Below are positions 1 through 7,440 of a stretch of DNA of 64,000 bases, piece after piece. Below the pieces are notes generated by a model that worked only from the letters and a program-made list of their open reading frames with translations, was not told the origin of the DNA and ran no database searches. The DNA is from CAZBDU01 sp964490725 (GTDB taxonomy: Bacteria > Spirochaetota > Spirochaetia > SZUA-6 > DRHE01), in NCBI GenBank assembly GCA_964490725.1, contig CAZBDU010000018.1, forward strand, positions 12,533-76,532. Reading direction: 5' to 3'. The number at the start of each line of letters is the position of its first letter. The stretch's first letter is position 1. The position numbers were made by a program, and so were the translations under genes.

Positions 1-333
1 CACCAGGAAGACCGTGTTGAAGCGAAAGGGGAAGTGGTGGCGGGAGAGGGCGTATCCGGCCAGGAAGGCCAGTGTGAGGGACAGGAGCGTGGAGAGGGAG
101 GCCACGAACAGGGTGTTGAAAAGGTTACGGAAGAATCCGCCCTGAACCACCTCCACGAAGTTCTTCACGTACAGACTGCCGGGCAGGAACACCGGCACCG
201 TGGCGATGTTCTCCACCGGCGTCTTGAACGCCGTCACCACCAGCCAGTACAGCGGCAGGAGCACCGCCAGCAGGACCAGCGTGAAGACGATCCAGAAGGT
301 GGCCCCCTTGCGTTCCAGGGCGGTGCGGGTCAC
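1..333 (-). CDS. Carbohydrate ABC transporter permease, MalG-type (3' part cut by window edge)
   Basis: Inner-membrane permease half of a binding-protein-dependent sugar importer. The visible 111 codons start at a GTG that overlaps the TGA of the upstream permease gene (GTGA), which implies translational coupling. They show the N-terminal transmembrane helix (FWIVFTLVLLAVLLPLYWLV), the periplasmic stretch with FKTPVENI and the start of the permease core (NFVEVVQGGFFRNLFNTLFV). That is the usual start of MalG/LacG-like proteins of about 275 residues, so roughly 60% lies outside the window. Its partners are the MalF-type permease and the binding protein just upstream. No ATPase is seen here, so a shared or distant MsmX-type ATPase is likely (inference). 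Confidence 0.85.
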   Translation of the reverse strand, partial: MTRTALERKGATFWIVFTLVLLAVLLPLYWLVVTAFKTPVENIATVPVFLPGSLYVKNFVEVVQGGFFRNLFNTLFVASLSTLLSLTLAFLAGYALSRHHFPFRFNTVFLV

Positions 334-1220
334 AGGCTCTCCTCCCGCATGATGCGGCGGATGTAGAGGAACGCCACGGCGGCGATGAAGACCAGCACGT
401 ACATGGCGCCGGTAGAGGCCCGGCCCAGGTTGAAGAAGACGAAGCCCTCGCGGTAGATGAAGAAGGAAACCGTCTCGGTGGCATTCCCCGGGCCGCCGCC
501 GGTGAGGGCATACACCTTGGCGAACACCCGGAAGGTGTCGATGGTCCGCAGCAGAAACACGAGCAGGATCTGCCCCAGGAGGATCGGGACCGTGAGGCCG
601 AAGATGATGCGGAAGTAGCCGGCCCCGTCCAGGCTGGCGGCCTCGAACACCTCCCGCGGGACCGACAGCAGGCCGGCCTGGAGCACGATGAAGGCGAAGG
701 GGGTCCACTGCCAGATGTCCACCAGCACTACCGACCACAGCGCCAGCTTCTGGTTGTTGAGCCACCCCACCGGGGGCAGCTCCAGGGAGCGCAGCAGGTA
801 GTTGAACAGGCCGATGTCGAACTGGTAGAGGGTGCGCCAGACCGCGCAGATGACCATCGTGGAGAGCATCATCGGGAAGATGATGACGATCATGGAGACG
901 CGCTTGCCCGCGAACCTGCCGTAGAACAGCACCGCGAACACGAAGCCCAGCACCGTCTCGGCCACCGTCGCCGCCGCTGCGAAGAGGACCGTGTTGAGGT
1001 AGGCGGTCTGAAACAGGTCGTCGCCGATGATGCGAAGGTAGCCGCGGATGCCGATGAACAGCCGTGTGTCCGACAGGTAGTTGTACCTGTAGAAGGAAAG
1101 GATCATCACCTCCGCGAGGGGATAGACCGTGAGAAAGATCACCACCGCCAGTGCGGGCGCCAGGATGGCGTAGTAGAAGCGGTTCTTGCGAAGGTCCGAA
1201 AGCAGACGGGCGTTCCTCAT
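330..1220 (-). CDS. Carbohydrate ABC transporter permease, MalF/UgpA-type
   Basis: Six-helix permease of a sugar importer, 296 residues from the ATG of MRNARLLSDLRKNRFYY. A longer in-frame start exists upstream, but its extra 31 residues are Pro/Arg-rich and unlike the family. The first helix (AILAPALAVVIFLTVYPLAEV) and the cytoplasmic EAA loop (EAASLDGAGYFRIIFGLTVP) that docks the ATPase are visible. The C-terminus has the family's ALTGGGPGNATETVSFFIY motif. The gene lies 97 bp after the binding-protein gene and overlaps the MalG-type gene by 4 bp, forming a standard SBP-MalF-MalG operon. Substrate cannot be read from the sequence. Confidence 0.9.
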   Translation of the reverse strand: MRNARLLSDLRKNRFYYAILAPALAVVIFLTVYPLAEVMILSFYRYNYLSDTRLFIGIRGYLRIIGDDLFQTAYLNTVLFAAAATVAETVLGFVFAVLFYGRFAGKRVSMIVIIFPMMLSTMVICAVWRTLYQFDIGLFNYLLRSLELPPVGWLNNQKLALWSVVLVDIWQWTPFAFIVLQAGLLSVPREVFEAASLDGAGYFRIIFGLTVPILLGQILLVFLLRTIDTFRVFAKVYALTGGGPGNATETVSFFIYREGFVFFNLGRASTGAMYVLVFIAAVAFLYIRRIMREESL

Positions 1221-1317
1221 GATGCAACCGTAGCGCCCGGCGCTCCAGGCGGTCTGGGCCCGCGCCGGCCGGCGCCCAGGCGGGACGCCGGCCGGCGGAG
1301 CGGCGGGCCGCAAGTCT

Positions 1318-2595
1318 TTACTGGAGAACCTCCTGCACCTTGGAGTTGGCCGTCTTCAGTGCCTCGGCGGGGCTGCTGGAGCCGATGAGGGCCAGCTGGA
1401 GATAGGTGCCGAAGTTCGACTCGATTTCCGGCCACTTGTTCGTTCTGGGGCGGGCCCGTGCGTTCTTCAGCGACTGCTCCTGCGCCGGGAACCACGTGTA
1501 CTTCTTCAACAGATCCGGGTCCTCCAGCACGCTGGCCCTGGTGGGGGCAAGGCCGAAGCGATCCGCCAGCTGGATCTGCGCCTCCTTGCCGGTGACGTAC
1601 AGCAGGAAGCTCAAAGAGGCATCCTGATGGTTGGAAGCCTTGGGGATGCCCAGCAGCCAGGCACCCAGGAGCGGCGAGGACTTGTCCACCTCCCTGGGGT
1701 GCGTGGTGACCGTGACCTTCCCCACCACCTGCGACTTGTCCGGATTGTTCAGGTCTCCTACCCAGCTCGGCCACACCTCGGTGGCCACGGCGGCCCGCCC
1801 GGCGTAGAGGGCGTCCCGCACCTGCGCGGAGTTCCAGGTGTCCACCCCCTGGGGCGCATAGGGCTTCAGCTTCAGAAAGAACTGCAGCGCGGCCAGCGCC
1901 TGCTGGGAGTCCAGAGCGGGCTTCTCCCCCTCGAGGATGCTGGCGCCGAAGGCCCAGTAGATGGGAAGGAATCCGGAGACTATGGGGTTGCCCTTGACGC
2001 CGCGGAAGACCACGGGGGTCACGCTCTTGTCGGCCTGGCTCAGCTTCTGCGCGGCTGCCAGCACGTTGTCCCAGGTCTGGGGTTTCGGCAGGCCGTACCG
2101 GTCGAACAGGTCGTGCCGGTAGGCGAACATCTCCACGTTGCCCACGTGGGGCAGGGCGTAGAGGGTGCCGGAATCCGAGTAGGGATACCTGCAGAGGCGC
2201 ACGGTGGTAGCGATGATGTCGGGGTCCAGCTTCATGTTTCTGGCGGAAAGCAGGGCGCCCACATCGGCCAGCCACCCGGCCTTCTGGAACTGCGGTGCGT
2301 TGGGGTCGTCGATCATGATGAGATCGTAGGTCCCCGTGCCGCTTCGCATGTCGATCACCACCTTCTCGTACTGCGTGTTGTAGGGAAGCTTCAGCACGTC
2401 GAAGGTGACGTTGGGATGCTGCTTGGTGTATTCGTCGGCGGCGTATTGCATGGCATCCCCGTAGGAACCGTCGCGTCCGGCGATGGTGAGCTTCACCGTC
2501 GCCGCCTCCGTCTGCCCGCCGGCCAGTACCGAGAGGGCCGGCACCGCCAGGAGCAGCAGGGCCAGCAGGAGCCCTGCACACTGTTTACGCATCAT
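1318..2595 (-). CDS. Extracellular solute-binding protein, family 1 (sugar ABC transporter)
   Basis: Periplasmic binding protein, 425 residues, that delivers a carbohydrate to the permeases downstream. An AGGAGG ribosome site lies 8 nt before the chosen ATG (MMRKQ). A 20-residue hydrophobic signal is followed by AGGQTEAATVK. There is no lipobox Cys, and the GGQTEA start resembles spirochaetal binding proteins. Family 1 features include LTIAGRDGSYGDAMQYAADE and the mature-domain pattern YDLIMIDDPNAPQFQKAGWL, followed by LLGAWLLGIPKASNHQDAS near the C-terminal third. On the minus strand a TATCAT -10-like box sits near 2628-2633, but no good -35 was found. Confidence 0.9.
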   Translation of the reverse strand: MMRKQCAGLLLALLLLAVPALSVLAGGQTEAATVKLTIAGRDGSYGDAMQYAADEYTKQHPNVTFDVLKLPYNTQYEKVVIDMRSGTGTYDLIMIDDPNAPQFQKAGWLADVGALLSARNMKLDPDIIATTVRLCRYPYSDSGTLYALPHVGNVEMFAYRHDLFDRYGLPKPQTWDNVLAAAQKLSQADKSVTPVVFRGVKGNPIVSGFLPIYWAFGASILEGEKPALDSQQALAALQFFLKLKPYAPQGVDTWNSAQVRDALYAGRAAVATEVWPSWVGDLNNPDKSQVVGKVTVTTHPREVDKSSPLLGAWLLGIPKASNHQDASLSFLLYVTGKEAQIQLADRFGLAPTRASVLEDPDLLKKYTWFPAQEQSLKNARARPRTNKWPEIESNFGTYLQLALIGSSSPAEALKTANSKVQEVLQ

Positions 2596-2695
2596 ACTCT
2601 GCACCTCCTCGGGTAGGTTTTCTGTCTATGATAAGCATAATGGCTTCGAGCACGCCCTGCCAGGCGCGCTGGCCGCCGGGTCCTCGACGGGGGGC

Positions 2696-4846
2696 CTACC
2701 GCCCCGGCCGCGGTCGCCTGCCCGGCGGGACGCCTCTCGGGGAGCCGCCGCGCGGAGCGCGGGCGGCGCGCCGGGAGTTCAGGATGGCCAGCAGCGCCAC
2801 CCCCATGTCGGCGAACACCGCCTCCCACATGGTGGCGGCTCCGGCGATCCCCAGCGCCACGAACGCGCCCTTGATCAGGAACGCCAGGGCCACATTCTGC
2901 CAGACGATCCGGTGGGTTCGTCCGGCCAGCCGGACGGCCTCCGCCACCTTCAGGGGGGAATCGTTCATCAGCACCACGTCGGCGATGTCGATGGCCGCCT
3001 CAGAGCCGAACTCCCCCATGGCTATCCCCACGTCTGCGCGGGCGATCACCGGGGAATCGTTGATGCCGTCCCCCACGAAGGCGACGCGCTCCTGCCGGCC
3101 TGCCCGCTGCTTGATCTCCTCCAGGGCCGCCACCTTCTGCTCAGGCAGAAGCTCCGCAGCCACTGCGTCCAGACCCAGCCGCCTCTGCACCGCCTCGGCC
3201 GCGGCGGCGCTGTCTCCGGTGAGCATGCGCAGCTGCCGGATCCCCAGGGACCTCAAGGAGCGCACCGCTGCAGCGGCCTCGGGCTTGAGCCGGTCTCCCA
3301 CCACCAGGTAGCCGGCGTACCTGCCGTCCGCGGCCACGTGAACGATCGTCCCCTGGATGGCGCAGGCCTGCTTGGAATGGCTCACCCCTTCGTCGTGCAG
3401 CAAGGCGTCGTTGCCGGCGATCAGGACGCGGCCGTTGCAGCGTACCCAAACGCCGCGGCCGGGCCTTTCCTCCTGCGCCTCCACGGCGGGCGGGTGGAAG
3501 CCGGTGCAGGCCTCCACGATCGACTGGGCGATGGGGTGATTCGAGTGCGACTCCGCCGCCGCCGCCAGCTCCAGGAGCTCCCGGTGGCTGAAGCCCGCCG
3601 CCGGCACCGCCTCCAGGAGACGGAAGGAGCCCTCGGTGAGAGTGCCGGTCTTGTCGAAGACTACCGTGGTGACCGCCCGCAGGGCGTCCAGGTAGTTGGA
3701 GCCCTTCACCAGGATGCCGGCCCTGGAGGCGGCGCCGATGCCGCCGAAGTAGCCCAGGGGAATGCTCACCACCAGGGCGCAGGGGCAGGAGATCACCAGC
3801 AGGATCAACGCCCGGTAGAGCCAGGCGCCCAAGGTGGCCCCGGGCACCAGCAGGGGCGGGAGCAGCGCCACCGCCGCGGCCAGCCCGACCACCACCGGCG
3901 TATAGACCCGGGCGAAGCGCGTGATGAAGCGCTCGGTTCTGGCCTTGCGGGTGACCGCGTTCTGCACCAGATGCATCACCCGGGCGATCGAAGACTGCTC
4001 GAAGGGGCGATTCACGCGTACCGCCAGCACCGCCGTCTTGTTGATGGTGCCGGCGTGGACCTCCTCACCGGCGGCCACCCGGCGCGGCACCGGTTCGCCG
4101 GTGAGAGCGGAGGTGTCCACCCGCGAGACGCCCCCCAGGACTTCGCCGTCCAGGGGGATCTTCTCGCCCGGCTTCACCACGACCACGTCCCCTACCTGCA
4201 CGGTTTGCGGGTCCACGACCTTCAGGGCGCCGTCCACGCGCAGGTTGGCGGTCTGAGGCCGGGCCGCCAGCAGCGCGCTCACCGAGGCGCGGGAGCGGCT
4301 CACCGAGAGCTCCTGCAGGAACTCCCCCACCTTGTAGAAGATCATGACGCCGGCCGCCTCGGGCATCTGGTGGATGGCGATGGCCCCCACGGTGGCCACG
4401 GTCATCAGGAAGTGCTCGTCGAACACCCGCCCGTGGACGATGTTGCGGGCCGCCGTGTAGAGCACCCTCCAGCCGCTCAGCAGATACGCGGAGCCCAGGA
4501 GCGCCGCGGGCAGCAGGCCGGCCACCGCTCCGCCGAGGCGCCCTTCCAGAACGAAACCGGCGGCGAACAGCGCCACCGAGAGAAGGATCAGCGCCACCTG
4601 CCGGCGGACATCCAGCTCGGCGGACTGGCCTGAGCTTCGCTGCTCGGCGGCGGGCTCGACCTTCACCTCCGGCTCGACCCGTTCGATCTCCCGCAGCACC
4701 TCCTCCATGCTGTCCGTGTCGACGGCCAGCGTGGAGGTGGCGAAATCCACCGACACCGAGCGCACCCCCTTCAGCCTGGAGAGGCTCTGTTCGAGATCCA
4801 GCGCGCAGCTGGCGCAGTCCAGGTTCCTAAGCGTGTACCGTTCGAT
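2696..4846 (-). CDS. Heavy-metal-translocating P-type ATPase (P1B-2, Zn/Cd/Pb export), probable ATC start
   Basis: ATP-driven exporter of divalent soft metals, about 716 residues. Order of parts: N-terminal metal-binding domain with DCASCA, membrane pairs, actuator TGEP, transmembrane CPC (about residues 354-356), phosphorylation DKTGT (Asp about 398), hinge GDGINDSPVIA, and C-terminal helix with ADMGVALLAILNS, the pattern of the Zn/Cd/Pb subgroup. The frame is open back into arsR, but the only ATG/GTG/TTG there is a GTG after the DCASCA site. An ATC at 4846-4844 sits 6 nt after GGGAGG, so a rare ATC start that keeps the metal site is proposed. The gene overlaps arsR by about 20 bp and is clearly co-transcribed and metal-induced with it. 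Confidence 0.88.
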   Translation of the reverse strand: MERYTLRNLDCASCALDLEQSLSRLKGVRSVSVDFATSTLAVDTDSMEEVLREIERVEPEVKVEPAAEQRSSGQSAELDVRRQVALILLSVALFAAGFVLEGRLGGAVAGLLPAALLGSAYLLSGWRVLYTAARNIVHGRVFDEHFLMTVATVGAIAIHQMPEAAGVMIFYKVGEFLQELSVSRSRASVSALLAARPQTANLRVDGALKVVDPQTVQVGDVVVVKPGEKIPLDGEVLGGVSRVDTSALTGEPVPRRVAAGEEVHAGTINKTAVLAVRVNRPFEQSSIARVMHLVQNAVTRKARTERFITRFARVYTPVVVGLAAAVALLPPLLVPGATLGAWLYRALILLVISCPCALVVSIPLGYFGGIGAASRAGILVKGSNYLDALRAVTTVVFDKTGTLTEGSFRLLEAVPAAGFSHRELLELAAAAESHSNHPIAQSIVEACTGFHPPAVEAQEERPGRGVWVRCNGRVLIAGNDALLHDEGVSHSKQACAIQGTIVHVAADGRYAGYLVVGDRLKPEAAAAVRSLRSLGIRQLRMLTGDSAAAAEAVQRRLGLDAVAAELLPEQKVAALEEIKQRAGRQERVAFVGDGINDSPVIARADVGIAMGEFGSEAAIDIADVVLMNDSPLKVAEAVRLAGRTHRIVWQNVALAFLIKGAFVALGIAGAATMWEAVFADMGVALLAILNSRRAARAPRGGSPRGVPPGRRPRPGR

Positions 4847-5243
4847 GTTCGGCCTCCCGGGGCGTGTGCAGCACGAACCAGTCCTCGTGCAGGTGCACGA
4901 AGCCCTGCTCGAAGATGGTTTTCACGTGCGAGTCTTTCAGGGAATAGTAGACCACTTTGCCGTCCCGCCGGTGCTTCACCAGGTTTGCCTGCTTCAGGAT
5001 ACGGAGCTGGTGTGAGATGGCCGACTGGTTCATGTCCAGCAGAGCCGACAGGTCGCAGACGCACATCTGGGAGGACATCAGGGCGCAGAGGATCTTGATC
5101 CGCGTGCCGTCTCCGAATACCTTGAAGAAGTCAGCCAGGTCGTAGAGCACCTCCTCCGTGGGCATCTTGCCGTGCACCTCCCGGACGATTTCCTGGTGCA
5201 CGGCCTGCGACCTGCAGACGTCGTTCTTCTTCGTACCGGTCAT
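4827..5243 (-). CDS. ArsR/SmtB-family metal-sensing repressor
   Basis: Winged-helix repressor of 138 residues that should release DNA on metal binding. The helix-turn-helix covers DLSALLDMNQSAISHQLR. Two kinds of metal ligand are visible: the CVCD pair in helix 3 with an N-terminal Cys (NDVCRSQ), as in CadC-type sensors, and a helix 5 set DSH-x10-HLHE, which fits the DxHx10HxxE zinc site of SmtB/CzrA. Start ATG has AGAGGAG upstream. It is first in the operon with the P-type ATPase and overlaps it. The palindrome at 5263-5278 within its own promoter is the likely autoregulatory operator. Zn, Cd or Pb are the expected inducers (inference). Confidence 0.92.
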   Translation of the reverse strand: MTGTKKNDVCRSQAVHQEIVREVHGKMPTEEVLYDLADFFKVFGDGTRIKILCALMSSQMCVCDLSALLDMNQSAISHQLRILKQANLVKHRRDGKVVYYSLKDSHVKTIFEQGFVHLHEDWFVLHTPREAEHRTVHA

Positions 5244-5262
5244 AAACCGCTCCTCTGCTCAT

Positions 5263-5278
5263 ATGAGCAATTGTTCAT
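5263..5278. promoter_or_regulatory. ArsR-family operator palindrome
   Basis: ATGAGCAA-TTGTTCAT is an inverted repeat with one mismatched pair per arm. It resembles the TGAAC-type 12-2-12 operators of SmtB/CzrA/ZiaR repressors. It covers the expected transcription start of the arsR-ATPase operon, so bound repressor would block initiation. Confidence 0.7.
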
Positions 5279-5282
5279 GCAT

Positions 5283-5311
5283 AGTATAGCGCTCCTGGGG
5301 GGGGCCGTCAA
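5283..5311 (-). promoter_or_regulatory. Sigma70-type promoter of arsR-ATPase operon
   Basis: On the minus strand TTGACG (5311-5306) is followed after exactly 17 bp by TATACT (5288-5283). The start site would fall near 5275, inside the operator and about 35 nt before the arsR ATG. Confidence 0.75.
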
Positions 5312-5406
5312 GACTGCGGGGCGGCAAAGAGCCGGAAGCAGGCGAAGCGGGCTTCCCTCTTCGGGGGCCTTCGCGGCATAATGACGGCAGCCAGGGAGGA
5401 GGCGGC

Positions 5407-5841
5407 ATGAAGCTGAGCGAGCTGGTCCGGCAGGGATACGCCGAAGAGCACGATTTGAACTGCGCCGAGACCATGCTGCGCGGTGCCAACGAAGTCTACG
5501 GATTGGGACTGGATGCGGGGGCGCTGAAGCTGGCCGCGGGGTTCGGCGGCGGCATGGGCATTGAATCCACCTGCGGCGCGCTGATTGGGGGCGTGATGGT
5601 GCTGGGCGGGCTGTTCACGCGCCGGCGAGGGCACGACAGCCCGCGCCTCAAGGAGCTCTGCGCCGAGTTCCTGAACCGGTACCGTCTGAAGATGGGCGCC
5701 GTGGACTGCGCTCCCCTGAAGGAACGCTACCGCAGCGAAGAGACCAAATGCCGTGAGGTGGTGCGCCGGGCCGCGGAGACCCTGGAGGAGATCGTTTCCC
5801 GGGAGCTGCCTCCGGCTGCACCGGGCGCGCATTCCCGCTGA
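5407..5841 (+). CDS. C_GCAxxG_C_C family (putative redox) protein
   Basis: Small soluble protein of 144 residues with the Cys pattern that names its family: NCAETML near residue 20, GFGGGMGIESTCGALIGG in the middle, then ELCAEF, VDCAPL and TKCREVV. The family (Pfam C_GCAxxG_C_C) is common in anaerobes and is thought to bind a redox cofactor or metal, but its role is not established. The start ATG has a strong AGGGAGGAGG site. It is divergent from the metal-resistance operon. A spermidine-synthase remnant overlaps its 3' end on the other strand. Confidence 0.9.
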   Translation: MKLSELVRQGYAEEHDLNCAETMLRGANEVYGLGLDAGALKLAAGFGGGMGIESTCGALIGGVMVLGGLFTRRRGHDSPRLKELCAEFLNRYRLKMGAVDCAPLKERYRSEETKCREVVRRAAETLEEIVSRELPPAAPGAHSR

Positions 5842-5938
5842 ACGCCGCGGCGCCCAGGATATAGGACAGCTCCCGCACCCAGACGAGCTCGTAGACCGGC
5901 GCGGCGGCGCCTGACAGGGCGAAGAGAACCAGCAGCGG
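5828..5938 (-). pseudogene. Remnant of an MFS/spermidine-synthase-type membrane protein (N-terminal helix)
   Basis: Reading the minus strand gives PLLVLFALSGAAAPVYELVW continuing into VRELSYILGAAAF. This matches the first helix of membrane-fused spermidine synthases, which carry the pattern LSGAAxLVYExVWxRxLSxxLG. No start codon precedes it in frame, and the reading frame then runs uninterpretably into the antisense of the neighbouring gene. It therefore looks like a decayed fragment. The spacer 5842-6070 holds nothing else recognisable. Confidence 0.45.
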
Positions 5939-6070
5939 AGCTGTGAGCGCGCGTGCGCCCGGATTGGCGGAAGACCGGATAGGACGGCGGACCCCTTCCC
6001 CTGAAGATGTCTCTACGGCGCCTCCCCTGTGGCGGCCGCCCCGGCGGGTGTCAACGCGGCCGCCCGGGCC

Positions 6071-6541
6071 TCACTCCGCAGGTTTCCGGCCCAGCTCCGC
6101 GAGCGTGATCAGGTGGTTGCGCTCTTCCCGGATGATCTCCTCCACCACCTGACGGTGCCGTTCCCGCAGGAGGTCGGCCATCTGCTGCTGCAGCGCGAGC
6201 TGCTCCTTCTCGAAGTCCGCGGCCAGCTCCAGGGCGTCGCGGTCGCCGCGGGACGCTTCCGCCCGGCGGTGGGCGTGAGACTCGCCCCCGTCCCCGCTCA
6301 AAGCCTCCAGGTAGTCGACGTACTCGTCAGGGTACTGTGCGGGCTGCGGGCCCCGCTCGAGCTCCTCCAGCATCGCCTGGAAGCGTTCGTGATGGTGGCG
6401 CTCCTCCCCTGCCAGCCTCCGGAAGCCTTCCTGGATGCGCGCATCCTGCGCCAGCGCGGTCAACCGCTTGTAGAGCTGGATGCCGCTGCCCTCGTCCGCC
6501 ACCGCCACCCGGGCCAGCTCGGCCACGTCGAACTGTCGCAT
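6071..6541 (-). CDS. Rubrerythrin/ferritin-like diiron-domain protein
   Basis: 156-residue four-helix protein, likely a diiron peroxidase or oxidative-stress protein. Candidate iron ligands are visible in pairs: DEGSGIQLY near residue 17, GEERHHHERF in the second helix, DFEKEQLALQQ in the third, and IREERNHL in the fourth. This is the ExxH-type spacing of the ferritin-like family. There is no C-terminal rubredoxin Cys4 domain, so it is a short 'erythrin' form. The start has GAGGAGGACGGGC just upstream. It is transcribed away from the two-component system. The upstream spacer carries the GTGAC boxes of that system, so shared control is possible but not shown. Confidence 0.85.
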   Translation of the reverse strand: MRQFDVAELARVAVADEGSGIQLYKRLTALAQDARIQEGFRRLAGEERHHHERFQAMLEELERGPQPAQYPDEYVDYLEALSGDGGESHAHRRAEASRGDRDALELAADFEKEQLALQQQMADLLRERHRQVVEEIIREERNHLITLAELGRKPAE

Positions 6542-6625
6542 GCCCGTCCTCCTCGACTGGTTCGTCTCCCACTCATTATAGTGGAGGCGGCCGCCTGCCG
6601 CACTGGGGCGAGCTGTCCTTCATCC

Positions 6626-6652
6626 GTGACCGCACCGTGACTCTTTCGTGAC
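6626..6652 (+). promoter_or_regulatory. Triple GTGAC direct repeat, 11-bp phased (response-regulator box)
   Basis: GTGAC occurs at 6626, 6637 and 6648, exactly one helical turn apart, as in PhoB/OmpR-type direct-repeat sites. A TATGTT -10-like box follows 10 bp later at 6663. A TACAAT at 6708 is an alternative -10. The same arrangement precedes the lipoprotein gene at 8950, so autoregulation by the adjacent regulator is proposed. Confidence 0.65.
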
Positions 6653-6723
6653 CTCCCGAGCCTATGTTGAGGGGAAGAGTTTCGTGGACGGCGAGGTTCG
6701 CGGATACTACAATGGTGGAGACG

Positions 6724-7440
6724 ATGAGACGAAAGAGGGTGCTGATCATCGAGGACGATACGAAAATCGTGGAGCTGCTGTCCCTGCACCTGGGGGACAT
6801 CGGCTTCGAGGTGGAGGCGGCCACCTCGGGGATCAAGGGGCTGAAGCGGGCCCTGGAGAGCGAGTACGCCCTCATCATCCTCGATCTGATGCTGCCAGGT
6901 CTGGACGGCATGGAGGTGTGCAAGCGCATCCGGGCCGGTCAGAATCAGACGCCGATCCTCATGCTGACAGCGCGCTCCGAGGAGCTGGACAAGGTGCTGG
7001 GCCTGGAGCTGGGCGCCGACGACTATCTGACCAAGCCCTTCAGCATCCGGGAGCTGCTGGCAAGGGTGAAGGCGGTGACGCGGCGGACCACCCTGGCGGG
7101 CGAGGTGGACCGGGGTGCGGGAGAGCCCATTACGGTGGGAGAGCTCGCCATCGATCCGGACAAGCGCATGGTCTTTGCGGCGGGAAACCCGGTGGATCTG
7201 ACCGCCAAGGAGTACGACTTGCTGCTCCTGTTCGCCACCAACCCGGGGCGGGCTTTCAACCGCCAGCAGCTGCTGGACCAGGTGTGGGGCTATCAGTTCG
7301 AGGGCTACCAGCACACCGTGAATTCGCACATCAACCGGCTGCGGGCCAAGATCGAGCCGGACCGTGCGCATCCCACCTACATCAAGACCGTGTGGGGGTA
7401 CGGTTACCGGTTTGCCCAGCCCGAAGAGCTCGTCCCGTGA
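6724..7440 (+). CDS. OmpR/PhoB-family response regulator
   Basis: 238-residue DNA-binding regulator. The receiver domain shows the acidic pair EDD (residues 10-12), phospho-acceptor Asp54 in LDLMLPG, the conserved LTAR Thr, and Lys104 in LTKPF. The C-terminal winged helix has DLTAKEYDLLLLFATNPGR and the family-typical TVWGYGYRF end. The ATG of MRRKRVLIIED was chosen because GGTGGAG lies just upstream and the longer reading adds 20 unconserved residues. It overlaps the kinase gene by GTGA. Likely targets are its own promoter and that of the spondin-domain lipoprotein, both with GTGAC repeats. Confidence 0.93.
   Translation: MRRKRVLIIEDDTKIVELLSLHLGDIGFEVEAATSGIKGLKRALESEYALIILDLMLPGLDGMEVCKRIRAGQNQTPILMLTARSEELDKVLGLELGADDYLTKPFSIRELLARVKAVTRRTTLAGEVDRGAGEPITVGELAIDPDKRMVFAAGNPVDLTAKEYDLLLLFATNPGRAFNRQQLLDQVWGYQFEGYQHTVNSHINRLRAKIEPDRAHPTYIKTVWGYGYRFAQPEELVP

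Noticed and set aside
2483..4633. 716-codon plus-strand ORF opposite the metal ATPase
   Set aside because: It is the antisense of a clear P-type ATPase gene, with His/Arg/Gln-rich low-complexity protein.
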